Source: a virus. Taken from it: a stretch of 33,077 nucleotides of DNA. How positions within the stretch are numbered: the stretch's first letter is position 1; each line of letters begins with the position of its first letter. Both the position numbers and the translations under genes were made by a program. Below are positions 25,739-31,742 of this stretch, piece by piece. The stretch is from positions 1 through 33,077 of IMG/VR virus record IMGVR_UViG_3300042509_000617. One strand, given 5' to 3'. Under the pieces are notes generated by a model. That model made no database searches. It was not told the origin of the DNA and saw only the letters and a list, made by a program, of their open reading frames with translations.

Positions 25739-25899
25739 GATATTAGAATTATATAAAGAATAAATGATACTATAAGCAGTACAAGACTTGCCACCTCAAT
25801 CAGAATCTTGCCCATCTCAGTAGAGTTATCAATCTTTCTGATTCTCCTTGAGACAATAAGGTTTCCTATTATAATTAGCACTCCGTATAAGAACATCAT
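25735..25899 (-). CDS. Small membrane protein, two transmembrane helices (54 aa)
   Basis: Reverse-strand reading gives MMFLYGVLIIIGNLIVSRR, a charged turn (RIRKIDNSTEMGK), then ILIEVASLVLLIVSFILYII ending in LIS. That is two hydrophobic segments of ~15-20 residues around a basic loop, so a hairpin membrane protein with the loop probably on the cytoplasmic side. ATGA overlaps with both the acidic gene upstream and the DnaA-like gene downstream support it as a real gene. It could be an inner-membrane takeover factor, superinfection-exclusion protein or holin-like; nothing in the sequence decides. Confidence 0.7.
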   Translation of the reverse strand: MMFLYGVLIIIGNLIVSRRIRKIDNSTEMGKILIEVASLVLLIVSFILYIILIS

Positions 25900-26153
25900 A
25901 AGCCTCTGATTATATGCTCAATAAGACCATTCATATGATCCTGTGTAGGCGTGATGTTAAACCAATCATCGCCATCGTGTTCGCATAGGCGAATGGTAGA
26001 CAGGATATTAATCTCTGTCTCCCACATGCCCATCGAATCCCAAGTGGATTCCTCACCAAACTGGTGAACCTCGTAGCTTCCTACCCATAGGTAGTCCTTG
26101 TCATCAATGCTGAACTCAACTTCCTCATTGATAAATACTTCGCTTTCTTCCAT
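25896..26153 (-). CDS. Acidic hypothetical protein (85 aa)
   Basis: A strongly acidic small protein: EESEVFINEEVEFSIDDKDY at the start, then a beta-like core (YLWVGSYEVHQFGEES; EINILSTIRLCEHDGDDWF) and a C-terminal helix NGLIEHIIRGL. No known motif. It is the first gene downstream of the promoter-like element at 26177-26205, 17 bases from its expected start point. Its many Asp/Glu fit DNA-mimic or other inhibitor proteins, but that is only a thought from composition. Confidence 0.65.
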   Translation of the reverse strand: MEESEVFINEEVEFSIDDKDYLWVGSYEVHQFGEESTWDSMGMWETEINILSTIRLCEHDGDDWFNITPTQDHMNGLIEHIIRGL

Positions 26154-26176
26154 TAGATTTGATTTAATTTTGATAC

Positions 26177-26205
26177 AATATAAGACAATAAATAAACAAT
26201 GTCAA
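26177..26205 (-). promoter_or_regulatory. Sigma-70-like promoter (leftward)
   Basis: On the minus strand TTGACA (26205-26200) is separated by exactly 17 bases from TATATT (26182-26177), giving a perfect -35 and a one-mismatch -10. The expected start, near 26170, leaves a ~17-base leader before the ATG at 26153. The flanks are very AT-rich. Bacteroidota host promoters use a different consensus (TTTG / TAnnTTTG), so either the match is chance or a different polymerase reads it. Confidence 0.5.
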
Positions 26206-26333
26206 TCTTTTTTTGCAGAAACTTTGCTCCTGTTCAACCAGTAATGCTCGTTGCAGATCCGGTCAATCGCTTCCCACTTGGTGGTACATACCAACCTTGC
26301 GTATAGACTACCGCAGTAGTACACATTAAACAT
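26202..26333 (-). CDS. Hypothetical 43-aa protein
   Basis: A short frame starting eight bases inside the end of the upstream gene: MFNVYYCGSLYARLVCTTKW, then EAIDRICNEHYWLNRSK and a basic tail ending KKD. Three Cys, five aromatic residues in the first half. It occupies most of an otherwise empty stretch, and the overlap suggests coupled translation. Its stop lies within the -35 element of the following promoter. Weak but reasonable candidate. Confidence 0.5.
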   Translation of the reverse strand: MFNVYYCGSLYARLVCTTKWEAIDRICNEHYWLNRSKVSAKKD

Positions 26334-26520
26334 TTGCTTCGCTTCCATCCTTTAGTCTAGCTTCTGATCCATACTTTACCTCTCTGGGGCATGGATAAAT
26401 TTTAAACAATGCATCCATCCCTTTCACAAACTTAGCCTTGCTCTTCTCATCCAGATAAAGCAGTCTGTCATTAATTCCATGTACCAATCTGTACATCTCT
26501 AGTCTTCCTTCTAGTGTCAT
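26326..26520 (-). CDS. Hypothetical 64-aa protein
   Basis: Helical, charged small protein: GRLEMYRLVHGINDRLLYLD, EKSKAKFVKGMDALFKIYPC, then a less ordered Ser/Gly-rich tail. No motif or membrane segment. Linked to the upstream gene by an ATGA overlap and to the next by an eight-base overlap. Not recognised. Confidence 0.6.
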   Translation of the reverse strand: MTLEGRLEMYRLVHGINDRLLYLDEKSKAKFVKGMDALFKIYPCPREVKYGSEARLKDGSEANV

Positions 26521-26927
26521 TGTAGTTTTAGATTTGTGAATTCAATAATAGTATCAACCCAGTCCCCATCCCATACCCTATTCTCATAGGTGTTGGCGAA
26601 CTGATTGGTCAATTCAATGCCCAAGTCATAAAGTCCAGCCATGCCTTCTTCATCTATTATATCAAGTAGTCTTGTTGGCATTGTATCATTGGTAATAAAT
26701 GCATGGATGGTACAGACAATCTCATGGTGAGTCTCTGCCCAGTCTCTGAAGCCTTTGGGTAATGACTGCTTGTCCTTCTTTGATGCAAGCTGATTGAGGA
26801 TACTTGATACCAATGCATACTCTTGTTGGGTCATATGTGGTAGGTCATATGTTGCATCTGTTACAGCTTGGTAGGTATGGTCAAGATCCATGTCCTCCGG
26901 TACATCCACTTCAATTGTAATTTTCAT
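26517..26927 (-). CDS. Hypothetical 136-aa protein
   Basis: Starts with a strand and acidic helix (MKITIEVDVPEDMDLDHTYQ), then a longer helical body (QQEYALVSSILNQLASKKDK; GFRDWAETHHEIVCTIHAFI; EEGMAGLYDLGIELTNQFAN) and ends with WDGDWVDTIIEFTNLKL. Net acidic. One of the larger genes in the early cluster. No family recognised. ATGA overlaps with both neighbours show it is part of one translated chain. Confidence 0.65.
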   Translation of the reverse strand: MKITIEVDVPEDMDLDHTYQAVTDATYDLPHMTQQEYALVSSILNQLASKKDKQSLPKGFRDWAETHHEIVCTIHAFITNDTMPTRLLDIIDEEGMAGLYDLGIELTNQFANTYENRVWDGDWVDTIIEFTNLKLQ

Positions 26928-27145
26928 AGTTGAATTGTTATAGTGTCACTGAAATTTGATAAGATTATTTTCTTTGGATAGGCATCCTCCAATGCAATGA
27001 TGTAGTCCTCGATGAAATAATTCATCTCCTCATGTTGCTTTGCCATTGGATCTACCACCTTCCTTACATTCTCCTCTGTCAAGTTGGTGTACAAGGTACA
27101 CTGGTCACCATCCCAGTTGCCGATTTTTAATTTGAATACATTCAT
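26924..27145 (-). CDS. Hypothetical 73-aa protein, paralogue of the gene at 28051-28275
   Basis: I start it at the ATG at 27145 (MNVFKLKIGNWDGDQ), one base after the upstream stop; an in-frame ATG at 27184 would overlap that gene. The core CTLYTNLTEENVRKVVDPMA ... YIIALEDAYPKKIILSN lines up with FVILTDLNESQIKKVIEPIV ... LIDALLDAYPENKFYYY of the 74-residue product about 1 kb upstream, including the shared K-V-x-x-P and A-x-x-D-A-Y-P. This suggests an old tandem duplication. Fold appears beta-helix-helix-beta; function unknown. Confidence 0.7.
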   Translation of the reverse strand: MNVFKLKIGNWDGDQCTLYTNLTEENVRKVVDPMAKQHEEMNYFIEDYIIALEDAYPKKIILSNFSDTITIQL

Positions 27146-27146
27146 A

Positions 27147-27389
27147 TTAGTTGTCTGATAATTCTGTGAATTGGGGAAAGCCATCTGCCATCTGAAGCAG
27201 ATGATTGGTTGCTAGTAGCAGTAAGATGTTGTAGTCCACACATTTGTGCATCATCTCGCTTACTTTACTCACCCTATCCATCTCCCCACTGGATAGTAGG
27301 GTTAGGATTGTGGCTAACTGGGCAGCATACTTGTGTTGCTCCACTCCTAGTGATTCCACTAGGAAGATTGCTTCGTGGTTGAATGTCAT
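27147..27389 (-). CDS. Hypothetical 80-aa helical protein
   Basis: All-helical by eye: NHEAIFLVESLGVEQHKYAA, QLATILTLLSSGEMDRVSKV, then MMHKCVDYNILLLLATNHLL and a short tail. Moderately hydrophobic C-terminal helix, but with charged and polar residues that make a membrane segment unlikely. Joined by ATGA to the gene upstream. Not recognised. Confidence 0.6.
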   Translation of the reverse strand: MTFNHEAIFLVESLGVEQHKYAAQLATILTLLSSGEMDRVSKVSEMMHKCVDYNILLLLATNHLLQMADGFPQFTELSDN

Positions 27390-27598
27390 TTGTTTATTTG
27401 TTTAAGTAAAAATTCTTGCCAATGATTTGGCAACTCCGTACATGGAATCACTTTCTCGTTACCTCTGCAATCTGATTCAGCCTCATGTATGTCCCCAAAT
27501 ATTACCGCCTCTCCATCAAAAAAGGATACAACATGGTCATTCGCCCAGTCATAAATCACATAGTCAGTTTCGCTTAGTACTTGCATTTTCTTTTCCAT
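27386..27598 (-). CDS. Hypothetical 70-aa protein
   Basis: Beta-rich first half (MQVLSETDYVIYDWANDHVV; SFFDGEAVIFGDIHEAESD), two Cys (DCRGNEKVIPC) and a C-terminal helix NHWQEFLLKQINK. The ATG at 27586 (second Met) is an equal choice. It overlaps the end of the upstream gene by 13-25 bases in another frame. No family recognised. Confidence 0.6.
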   Translation of the reverse strand: MEKKMQVLSETDYVIYDWANDHVVSFFDGEAVIFGDIHEAESDCRGNEKVIPCTELPNHWQEFLLKQINK

Positions 27599-27783
27599 TC
27601 TTGTACAATTTTAGTTGCCTCGTATAGTGCATCGGCACATTCACCCATGCCCATGCCCTCATTCGCCATGATCCATTGGTAGATGTCCTCTACCAACATC
27701 TGCTCATGCTCCTCACGGATCTCCTTGAGCCTCTTGATTTCGCTTCTGAGAAAGTCATTCTCTAATCCTTCAATTGTTTTCAT
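27574..27783 (-). CDS. Hypothetical 69-aa coiled-coil-like protein
   Basis: The N-terminal ~35 residues form a charged heptad-rich helix (ENDFLRSEIKRLKEIREEHE, QMLVEDIYQWI), then a Gly/Met turn (MANEGMGMGECADALYEA) and a last helix with basic end. A short coiled coil suggests dimerisation. Overlaps both neighbours by 14-25 bases. Not recognised. Confidence 0.6.
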   Translation of the reverse strand: MKTIEGLENDFLRSEIKRLKEIREEHEQMLVEDIYQWIMANEGMGMGECADALYEATKIVQEWKRKCKY

Positions 27784-28054
27784 TTTTTTCTAAGTTTAAG
27801 TCTTCTGCTACTAAATAAATTGTATCCCAAATCTGCTCCATGAGATACTCGTTTGTCAATGCATCATTTAGTACTCCGTAGGCTTGTTCATCCGTACATT
27901 TGTATGTGCTAGTCACATCATAAACATGCCATAGGTTAGCCACAAAATAGCCATTGCTCTCTAAGATTTGTTTAGCATCCTCAATGCTCAATTGTGTTTT
28001 TGCGTACTCCAATACCTCTTGTCTGGCAGTCTCGCTTGTCGGGTTAAATGTCAT
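27770..28054 (-). CDS. Hypothetical 94-aa acidic helical protein
   Basis: Helices dominate: ETARQEVLEYAKTQLSIEDA, KQILESNGYFVANLWHVYDV, then DEQAYGVLNDALTNEYLMEQ and IWDTIYLVAEDLNLEKN. Net negative. The pattern (two helix pairs around a polar loop) resembles other small phage early proteins I have seen without function. ATGA overlap with the upstream gene. Not recognised. Confidence 0.6.
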   Translation of the reverse strand: MTFNPTSETARQEVLEYAKTQLSIEDAKQILESNGYFVANLWHVYDVTSTYKCTDEQAYGVLNDALTNEYLMEQIWDTIYLVAEDLNLEKNENN

Positions 28055-28275
28055 ATGCTGATTAGTTTAGGTTTGTTGTAGTAGTAGAATTTATTCTCTG
28101 GATAGGCATCCAATAGGGCATCGATGAGTGAATCATTCGTGTACTCCTCACCAAACTCTCGCTCCCGATTAACTATGGGCTCAATCACTTTTTTAATTTG
28201 ACTCTCGTTCAAGTCTGTGAGGATCACAAAGTTCTCCTCATCATATGCAGTTGTGTTAATTTCAAATGGTCTCAT
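28051..28275 (-). CDS. Hypothetical 74-aa protein, paralogue of the gene at 26924-27145
   Basis: FVILTDLNESQIKKVIEPIV followed by NREREFGEEYTNDSLIDALL and DAYPENKFYYY aligns with the product at 26924-27145 over nearly its full length. N terminus MRPFEINTTAYDEEN is acidic. It overlaps the upstream Api92-like gene by 14 bases and the downstream gene by four (ATGA). Function unknown; the retained pair suggests either partners in a heteromer or divergence against different targets. Confidence 0.7.
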   Translation of the reverse strand: MRPFEINTTAYDEENFVILTDLNESQIKKVIEPIVNREREFGEEYTNDSLIDALLDAYPENKFYYYNKPKLISI

Positions 28276-28825
28276 TGTATATTTTAGTTAGTTCTTTCTT
28301 GTCATAAGTAGGTAAGTAGTCATAATCTTCTAGGAATTCCTCCACAGATTGACCATCCTCTTTTGCATACTCTATGTAGGACTCAATCTCTACCCAGAAA
28401 TAGTCTGCATCAAAATTGTAGAGTCCCTCCATGTATCCATAATCCTCCTCTGTGTATGTACCATCAGAGTTGATGTATGCCTTGCCACAGAAATCCATGC
28501 CCGACTCGTAGTAGAACATATCTACTTGCACACCATACTTCTTAGCTAGGTTAACACCAAACTGAATTGGTGGAGACCATGCAGTATTGGGAGTTAGTAC
28601 CAATCCATTATCATCAATCTCTTGGGGATCAGATTCCTCATAAGATACATCCCACTTTGTACCAAAGTATTCTAGATTAGTATTGTACCAATCCTCTGCA
28701 TCTGGTACATCAATTAAAGTTTTGAATAAGTTATTCTCTTCCTTATTCTCAATGGACTCCAAAGCTTGTACAATCTTTGTAACATCTCCGGTAATTGTGA
28801 TTTCATTTGAACACCAATTAGGCAT
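28262..28825 (-). CDS. Api92-like / YubB ferredoxin-like-domain protein (187 aa)
   Basis: The start MPNWCSNEITITGDVTKIVQ is the hallmark of the Api92-like/YubB (DUF1281-type) family found on plasmids and phages: a ferredoxin-like fold beginning MPNW-C-x-N-x-L-T-I-x-G. Further family features are WDVSYEES, TAWSPPIQFGVNLAKKYGVQ and YYESGMDFCGKAY. The C-terminal third is extremely acidic (DADYFWVEIESYIEYAKEDG and following). The family's role is unknown; it is usually in accessory, early-expressed regions. Largest gene of this small-gene cluster. Confidence 0.78.
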   Translation of the reverse strand: MPNWCSNEITITGDVTKIVQALESIENKEENNLFKTLIDVPDAEDWYNTNLEYFGTKWDVSYEESDPQEIDDNGLVLTPNTAWSPPIQFGVNLAKKYGVQVDMFYYESGMDFCGKAYINSDGTYTEEDYGYMEGLYNFDADYFWVEIESYIEYAKEDGQSVEEFLEDYDYLPTYDKKELTKIYNETI

Positions 28826-28837
28826 AGCTTTATTTGT

Positions 28838-29203
28838 TTATGATTTAAAATATCTAATGTGCATTGGTAAGTCTACTTTCCATCCTCTGCCGTTTGGATT
28901 ACCCCATCCTTGATTCCAATCATCATCACTCTGAGTTGTTGGAACTTCATCCTTGAAATAATATTCTAGGATCACTGCGATTCCATCGCCATCATTATCA
29001 CTAAACATAAGGTCGCATACATCTGACCAATCCATGTCCCATTCGAATGAGTCACCAGAATCATTGTAAACTTTGCCATACAAGTCATAATGACCTCGCA
29101 TCTCTTCTACCACCTTGCCATTCTTAAGCAAGTACATTCTTACTGCATCTCCCTCAGCTACCGGAAGATTGCTTTCTTTACAGATAAAACTAAAGCATCC
29201 CAT
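28838..29203 (-). CDS. Conserved acidic phage protein (121 aa)
   Basis: Begins MGCFSFICKESNLPV, a start I recall from a family of unassigned proteins in bacteria and phages, followed by VRMYLLKNGKVVEEMRGHYD and LYGKVYNDSGDSFEWDMDWS. The middle is strongly acidic (SDVCDLMFSDNDGDGIAVIL), the end Gly/Trp-rich (WNQGWGNPNGRGWKV). Two early Cys. No enzyme motif. A 12-base gap on both sides, so translated on its own signal. Function unknown. Confidence 0.65.
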   Translation of the reverse strand: MGCFSFICKESNLPVAEGDAVRMYLLKNGKVVEEMRGHYDLYGKVYNDSGDSFEWDMDWSDVCDLMFSDNDGDGIAVILEYYFKDEVPTTQSDDDWNQGWGNPNGRGWKVDLPMHIRYFKS

Positions 29204-29215
29204 ATTTATAGTAGT

Positions 29216-29641
29216 TTATTTTAATTCAACTCCAGCGTATTTTTTTCTGTATTCGTAATAATCACTTTTCAATTCTTTAGAAATATTTTTAGTTTCTTGA
29301 AACCATTTATCTATTATCTTTTGAGCCTCTCTCCATTCTAATTTAAACGCAAACACCTCACCCATTGCAGTCCTTTTAAAATCAAAAAAATCATTTAGAG
29401 TATTGTGAATGTCTTTCATCATGGGCATTAAAGTTTCTTCCTTGAAGATGGAATAATACTCTTGTTCCAATCTTGTCCAATTGTAATGAAAATCTCTATC
29501 GTAGAGATAATGCACAATAGCATCTTTAATTTTTTCAATAAGTTTTTCTTCTGTCCAAGTCCCCGTAGTATGACAACTTCCGATTTCAATTTGGAAACGA
29601 GTACCGACTAAGTCTTCGAGTTTTGTTGATTTTTTTTCCAT
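29216..29641 (-). CDS. Hypothetical 141-aa helical protein
   Basis: Predicted helices with mixed charge and many aromatics: EKLIEKIKDAIVHYLYDRDF, NWTRLEQEYYSIFKEETLMP, DIHNTLNDFFDFKRTAMGEV, WREAQKIIDKWFQETKN, then a basic C terminus YYEYRKKYAGVEL. No motif recognised. The DNA around it is more AT-rich than neighbouring small genes. Four bases separate it from the upstream gene. Confidence 0.65.
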   Translation of the reverse strand: MEKKSTKLEDLVGTRFQIEIGSCHTTGTWTEEKLIEKIKDAIVHYLYDRDFHYNWTRLEQEYYSIFKEETLMPMMKDIHNTLNDFFDFKRTAMGEVFAFKLEWREAQKIIDKWFQETKNISKELKSDYYEYRKKYAGVELK

Positions 29642-29645
29642 GTTA

Positions 29646-29840
29646 TTAATGTGTATCTAGTATAAGTCCTCCTATTAATTCTCTATGTGGTTTATTCTCT
29701 TTTATCACATAGTACTCTCCTAATGCATCATCATCATCTGGATATTCGCAATACAGAAAGTCCCATGCATCCTCGTAACTTTTAAATTTTTTGTTGGAGT
29801 AACACCTTGTGCTTGTCCAATCAACAATTATCCATTTCAT
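29646..29840 (-). CDS. Hypothetical 64-aa protein
   Basis: Compact alpha/beta sequence: MKWIIVDWTSTRCYSNKKFK, SYEDAWDFLYCEYPDDDDAL, GEYYVIKENKPHRELIGGLI. The pattern (strand, short helix with acidic turn, strand pair) is typical of small phage domains; no function known. Joined by ATGA to the upstream gene. Confidence 0.6.
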   Translation of the reverse strand: MKWIIVDWTSTRCYSNKKFKSYEDAWDFLYCEYPDDDDALGEYYVIKENKPHRELIGGLILDTH

Positions 29841-30037
29841 ATAAATCTTATAATTACTTGTCTGTGTATGTCATCAATGTTATGGTCATGCTCAAATCCT
29901 TTTAGAGACCATACCAATCCATGTGATTCTGCAATCTCCATGAACTCTGCATCTGATAGTTCAAAGTCTACCAATCTTTGATGTTCAAGTCCATCTAGAA
30001 TCAAGTCTAGATTAACTCCATATACTTTTGTTTCCAT
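29837..30037 (-). CDS. Hypothetical 66-aa acidic protein
   Basis: Short protein with VNLDLILDGLEHQRLVDFEL, SDAEFMEIAESHGLVWSL and a His/Asp-rich end KGFEHDHNIDDIHRQVIIR. Net acidic, no motif, no membrane segment. Eight bases downstream of the gene at 30046-30219; ATGA overlap with the gene downstream. Not recognised. Confidence 0.6.
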   Translation of the reverse strand: METKVYGVNLDLILDGLEHQRLVDFELSDAEFMEIAESHGLVWSLKGFEHDHNIDDIHRQVIIRFI

Positions 30038-30045
30038 AGCTATTT

Positions 30046-30219
30046 TTAGTTTAAGATTGATTTAACTTCTTCCTCTGTGAGTTTAATCTCAGAAGAAAAT
30101 TCCGGTAGATAGTAGTACTCACCATCTCTGTAGAATAGAGTACCCTCACCTCTACATTTAGGATGCCTAACAAAAAATCTGTGACCTACTTTTTTAAGTG
30201 ATTCGAATTTTGATTCCAT
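30046..30219 (-). CDS. Hypothetical 57-aa protein
   Basis: Fills the space between two small genes, four and eight bases from its neighbours. Sequence: ESKFESLKKVGHRFFVRHPK, CRGEGTLFYRDGEYYYLPEF, SSEIKLTEEEVKSILN. The first two thirds look like a beta sheet (a basic start, then RDGEYYYLP turn), the end is an amphipathic acidic helix. Plausible by composition; no family recognised. Confidence 0.6.
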   Translation of the reverse strand: MESKFESLKKVGHRFFVRHPKCRGEGTLFYRDGEYYYLPEFSSEIKLTEEEVKSILN

Positions 30220-30223
30220 AGTC

Positions 30224-30373
30224 TTATATTATTTTAGTTCCAATTACTTTTACTCTATCTTGATTCTTGTCCATCCAGGTTAACCAATTGTCTAGATGTT
30301 TATCATCTTTGAACTCCTTGGTTTGACTGAATGTCCCTCCGTATATTCCTCTCATGTGGATCACAGCTTTCAT
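30224..30373 (-). CDS. Hypothetical 49-aa protein
   Basis: I start it at the ATG at 30373 (MKAVIHMRGIYGGTFSQTKE) because that ATG overlaps the stop of the upstream gene (ATGA); extension to 30454 would run through that gene in a poor sequence. The rest is FKDDKHLDNWLTWMDKNQDR and VKVIGTKII: strand, helix, strand. A tiny alpha/beta domain, function unknown. Confidence 0.6.
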   Translation of the reverse strand: MKAVIHMRGIYGGTFSQTKEFKDDKHLDNWLTWMDKNQDRVKVIGTKII

Positions 30374-30537
30374 AACTTTTCTTTTATTGTGTTGTATAAT
30401 AAATCTAAACCATACCTTGTCAATCCATTTGTCTTGAATGGATATGCAATCCATAAATCTTCGATAGAAATAATTCTATTCTGAGTTGTTAAAACTTGCA
30501 CAATCCAATCGTAGGATTCGCTCAATCTTTTGTCCAT
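30370..30537 (-). CDS. Hypothetical 55-aa protein
   Basis: Reverse-strand frame beginning MDKRLSESYDWIVQVLTTQN, then RIISIEDLWIAYPFKTNGLT and RYGLDLLYNTIKEKL. Start overlaps the TAA of the upstream gene (TAATG) and its stop overlaps the next ATG (ATGA), so it fits exactly between two genes. Helical, no motif recognised. Confidence 0.6.
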   Translation of the reverse strand: MDKRLSESYDWIVQVLTTQNRIISIEDLWIAYPFKTNGLTRYGLDLLYNTIKEKL

Positions 30538-31250
30538 TATTTTGCGTGATTTAATATTTTAATATGCTTCTTACCTTTTCTCATTCCACTACATAGTCCG
30601 CATTTCTCACATGTAGACCTATATCCCATCTCCTTACTAGCTGGGCATTGGATTACATCCTTTGATTCCTCATCCGTAACTATGAATGACCTATAGCCTA
30701 GCTTATTCGCCATATTTGCTTGACCTATACTATGAGTACTTGCCATGAAGAATTTATGGTACTCAGGCTTTTTTGCCCATTGATGTGTATATCCTGTATG
30801 TGATTTGGATACGGAAATCATATTTGCTACCATGTCTATGGGGATCAGTGATGGTTCACCATATGTACCAAATCTGATGTACCTATCCATTGACATCTTC
30901 ATCACCTTTGTCCATACATCATCCAAACTAGGGATTTCTTTCTCTTTGAATTCTTTCACCAAACTTTTAAACATACTACAAAAACCAGCGTACTGCTCAT
31001 ACTTATGAGTATAGCATTTTAGATATCCTCTGAATGGGCAGTCAAAACATACTGCATCCGCTAGGTCAAAGAATTCTTTTGGTATCATCTTCTCACCATT
31101 GGAATACTTTTTACTAGCGTACTCCAATTGTGATTTGCTGAATGAATAAACTTGCAAGATTCTCTCTTTGCCAGATGTTATCTTGCCATTTGTACTTTTG
31201 TCCAATCGGAATACAATAATTGCATCCTTGATTTGTGCAGTTACTCTCAT
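30537..31250 (-). CDS. Cys-rich phage protein (237 aa), DUF7227-like
   Basis: I choose the ATG at 31250 (MRVTAQIKDAIIVFRLDKST) since a longer frame to 31361 would overlap the upstream gene and a hairpin. Features: GKITSGKERILQVYSFSKSQ near the start, a Cys cluster CFDCPFRGYLKC (~68-79), then RYIRFGTYGEPSLIPI, HTGYTHQWAKKPEYHKFFMA, and a C-terminal CPASKEMGYRSTCEKCGLCS with four Cys. This architecture recurs in phages and plasmids, in a family I recall as DUF7227; the Cys probably bind zinc or Fe-S. Function unknown, possibly nucleic-acid related. Largest unassigned gene in the early arm. Confidence 0.65.
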   Translation of the reverse strand: MRVTAQIKDAIIVFRLDKSTNGKITSGKERILQVYSFSKSQLEYASKKYSNGEKMIPKEFFDLADAVCFDCPFRGYLKCYTHKYEQYAGFCSMFKSLVKEFKEKEIPSLDDVWTKVMKMSMDRYIRFGTYGEPSLIPIDMVANMISVSKSHTGYTHQWAKKPEYHKFFMASTHSIGQANMANKLGYRSFIVTDEESKDVIQCPASKEMGYRSTCEKCGLCSGMRKGKKHIKILNHAK

Positions 31251-31278
31251 AGATTTTAGGGTTAAAGTTTGAGACCAT

Positions 31279-31297
31279 AGGGGAAAACGATTCCCCT
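31279..31297 (-). promoter_or_regulatory. Hairpin in the leader of the Cys-rich gene
   Basis: Perfect 7-bp inverted repeat AGGGGAA / TTCCCCT with a 5-base loop lies in the 64-base gap before the ATG at 31250. No T run follows on either strand (minus strand continues ATGGTC), so it is not a standard terminator. It could slow or attenuate transcription or mark an RNA processing site. Confidence 0.45.
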
Positions 31298-31314
31298 CTC
31301 TGCTCCAAGATGGT

Positions 31315-31464
31315 CTATTTTGATAATTGTTTAAGGATCTCGAATAAGTTTTTTGCGACATCTAAGGATAAATTTGTGGTGATTTTGTCGCCATTTGCTA
31401 CACCAAACTGCCCGTTTTGAAATCTAACTAGGCTTATGAATCCATGTGTTTTTATAGTTACCAT
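31315..31464 (-). CDS. Hypothetical 49-aa protein
   Basis: Reverse-strand frame MVTIKTHGFISLVRFQNGQF then GVANGDKITTNLSLDVAKNL and FEILKQLSK. Beta-rich start, helix at the end. Its ATG overlaps the stop of the membrane-peptide gene (ATGGTAA). Reasonable composition and exact junctions support it. Not recognised. Confidence 0.55.
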   Translation of the reverse strand: MVTIKTHGFISLVRFQNGQFGVANGDKITTNLSLDVAKNLFEILKQLSK

Positions 31465-31565
31465 ATAGTTTTTTCTAATTCAATTCCAAAAAAGTTTCCA
31501 ATAATAACTGCAATCCCCAGGACTGCTATGGCCATGAGCCATGCCTTTAAATCTTGCTTATTCAT
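31458..31565 (-). CDS. Single-span membrane peptide (35 aa)
   Basis: MNKQDLKAWLMAIAVLGIAV followed by IIGNFFGIELEKTIW: a short charged N terminus, one hydrophobic helix of ~18 residues (roughly 9-27), and a short polar tail. Start overlaps the TAA of the upstream gene (TAATG). Too short for confident prediction, but its position between overlapping genes argues for coding. Possible inner-membrane regulator; function unknown. Confidence 0.55.
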   Translation of the reverse strand: MNKQDLKAWLMAIAVLGIAVIIGNFFGIELEKTIW

Positions 31566-31741
31566 TATCCTTTTATTTGTTCAGTTGCTAATTCTAATGC
31601 GTACTCTCTGCTCATAGGATCAATTCCCTCCTCCTCACAATCCTCATCCGTATAAATTCCATTTTTGTCATTCCAACAAAGCCATTCGATTAACTGCTCT
31701 CGATTGAATGACTGCAAATCTTCAATAGTTACATTTCTCAT
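31565..31741 (-). CDS. Hypothetical 58-aa acidic protein
   Basis: Started at the ATG at 31741 (MRNVTIEDLQSFNREQLIEW), one base after the upstream stop, rather than 31765. Continues LCWNDKNGIYTDEDCEEEGI and DPMSREYALELATEQIKG. Two Cys, acidic middle, helical ends. The layout (leading helix with EQLIEWL, then D/E-rich turn) is common for small phage early proteins. Not recognised. Confidence 0.6.
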   Translation of the reverse strand: MRNVTIEDLQSFNREQLIEWLCWNDKNGIYTDEDCEEEGIDPMSREYALELATEQIKG

Positions 31742-31742
31742 T

